Positions 63,506 to 64,000 of a DNA stretch of 64,000 bases are shown here, in pieces. The translations under genes were made by a program, and so were the position numbers. The stretch's first letter is position 1. Each line of letters starts with the position of its first letter. This stretch comes from Roseicyclus marinus (lineage in GTDB: Bacteria; Pseudomonadota; Alphaproteobacteria; Rhodobacterales; Rhodobacteraceae), in the NCBI RefSeq assembly GCF_036322625.1, contig NZ_AP027266.1, positions 2,359,001 through 2,423,000 of the forward strand, read 5' to 3'. Below the pieces are notes generated by a model that was not told the origin of the DNA, ran no database searches, and saw only the letters and a list, made by a program, of their open reading frames with translations.

Positions 63506-64000
63506 ATGCGCATCCTGCACGACCCCCAGTATACACGTCCCGAGGACCGCGGCGCCTCTGCCGCGATCGGGAATTTCGACGGGGTGCATCGCGGGCATCG
63601 GCATGTGATCGATCTGGCGCGGCGACCGGGCGTGGCCCTGGGCGTGGTGACCTTCGAGCCGCATCCGCGCGCCTTTTTCGCGCCCGAGGCGGCCCCCTTT
63701 CGGCTGATGAACGCAAGCGCCCGGGCGCATCGGCTGGAAAAGCTCGGCGTCGAGATCCTGGCCGAGCTGCCCTTTGACCGACATCTGGCGGGGCTGTCGG
63801 CGGAGGATTTCGCGCGCGACGTGCTGGCGGGGGGCTTGGGCCTGTCCCATGTCGTTGTCGGCGCGGATTTCTGTTTCGGCAAGGGACGGACCGGAACCGC
63901 GCAGATGCTGCGCGATTTCGGCGCGCGTTACGGGTTCGATGTGACGGTGGCGGATCTGCTGGAAGGCGGGGATGGGGCGGTTTCGTCAACCGCGATCCGG
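63506..64000 (+). CDS. ribF: Riboflavin kinase/FMN adenylyltransferase, 3' part outside window
   Basis: The visible 165 residues are the FAD synthetase (nucleotidyltransferase) domain of RibF: AAIGNFDGVHRGHRHVIDLA, VTFEPHPRAFFAPE, VVGADFCFGKGRTG and the ISSTxIR-type motif (SSTAIR) at the cut. The riboflavin kinase domain should follow beyond 64000. The enzyme makes FMN and FAD. Start ATG 63506 gives the normal N-terminus. A 31-bp tandem repeat lies just upstream. Confidence 0.95.
   Translation, partial: MRILHDPQYTRPEDRGASAAIGNFDGVHRGHRHVIDLARRPGVALGVVTFEPHPRAFFAPEAAPFRLMNASARAHRLEKLGVEILAELPFDRHLAGLSAEDFARDVLAGGLGLSHVVVGADFCFGKGRTGTAQMLRDFGARYGFDVTVADLLEGGDGAVSSTAIR

Overview
The window is about 64 kb of high-GC chromosomal DNA from an alphaproteobacterium, most probably a Rhodobacterales (Roseobacter/Paracoccaceae) member. 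Pointers are the gene set (carD, fdxA, a SUV3-like helicase, csaA, ubiK, a DUF1150/Hsp20 pair, a YdcH-type small protein, Mn-type pyrophosphatase), many ATGA/TGATG gene overlaps, GTG/TTG starts, and a recurrent intergenic motif that I associate from memory with this order. No tRNA, rRNA, prophage or CRISPR array was seen. About 68 genes are supported; the first (lipoprotein) and last (ribF) are cut by the window edges.

Layout. 1-3 kb: partial lipoprotein, moaA, a small membrane protein and an envelope META-domain protein. 3.1-13.8 kb: a catabolic block, with an argE-like deacylase and three tandem M20 amidohydrolases on the minus strand, divergent from a dpp-type peptide ABC transporter ordered D-F-A-B-C. 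13.9-17.1 kb: an SMR pump and a two-subunit, Tat-exported IorAB-type molybdenum hydroxylase. 17.1-22.6 kb: xseA, purD, D-lyxose isomerase, carD, fdxA. 22.8-26.7 kb: an S4 RNA-binding protein coupled to a large SUV3-like helicase, and a TPR protein. 26.8-31.3 kb: SCP2 and lysophospholipase genes, lolDC, a FabH-like ketosynthase. 31.5-35.5 kb: tdk, a possibly damaged methyltransferase, a 2-hydroxyacid dehydrogenase, csaA, proC, a YbjN protein. 35.8-36.7 kb: a RAYT transposase with REP hairpins. 36.7-40.3 kb: ubiK, lgt-midA-pgeF, and a 43-aa protein with a strong terminator. 40.3-45.9 kb: a sulfur block with a TPR-sulfotransferase, lrp, trxB and a Sat-CysC enzyme carrying an N-terminal MarR-type domain. 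45.9-53.8 kb: an hxlR/NmrA-like divergent pair, a 19-unit MORN protein, nadE, REPINs, DUF1150-hsp20, purEK. 53.9-58 kb: lipase, NUDIX, and a 3-gene operon with an orphan phnM. 58.3-64 kb: CIRCE-groESL, ppaC, HAD phosphatase, a MaoC/PhaJ-like hydratase behind a PhaR-like box, and ribF.

Most notable signals. (1) One continuous reading frame joins a MarR-EPS-like winged helix to ATP sulfurylase/APS kinase, preceded by two TTCA-N4-TGAA inverted repeats, one lying over the start codon. The natural reading is an autoregulated sulfate-activation enzyme, 1.8 kb from a sulfotransferase that would use its product PAPS. (2) A RAYT gene sits with a dispersed GTAG-type REP family (about eight copies), two of which supply the stop codons of genes, plus a second REPIN family after nadE. 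(3) A 31-bp tandem repeat occurs at two loci 32 kb apart. (4) A perfect CTGC-N3-GCAG palindrome lies upstream of the hydratase gene. Long open frames opposite groEL, sat-cysC, the helicase, xseA and the M20 genes are GC-bias shadows and were left out.
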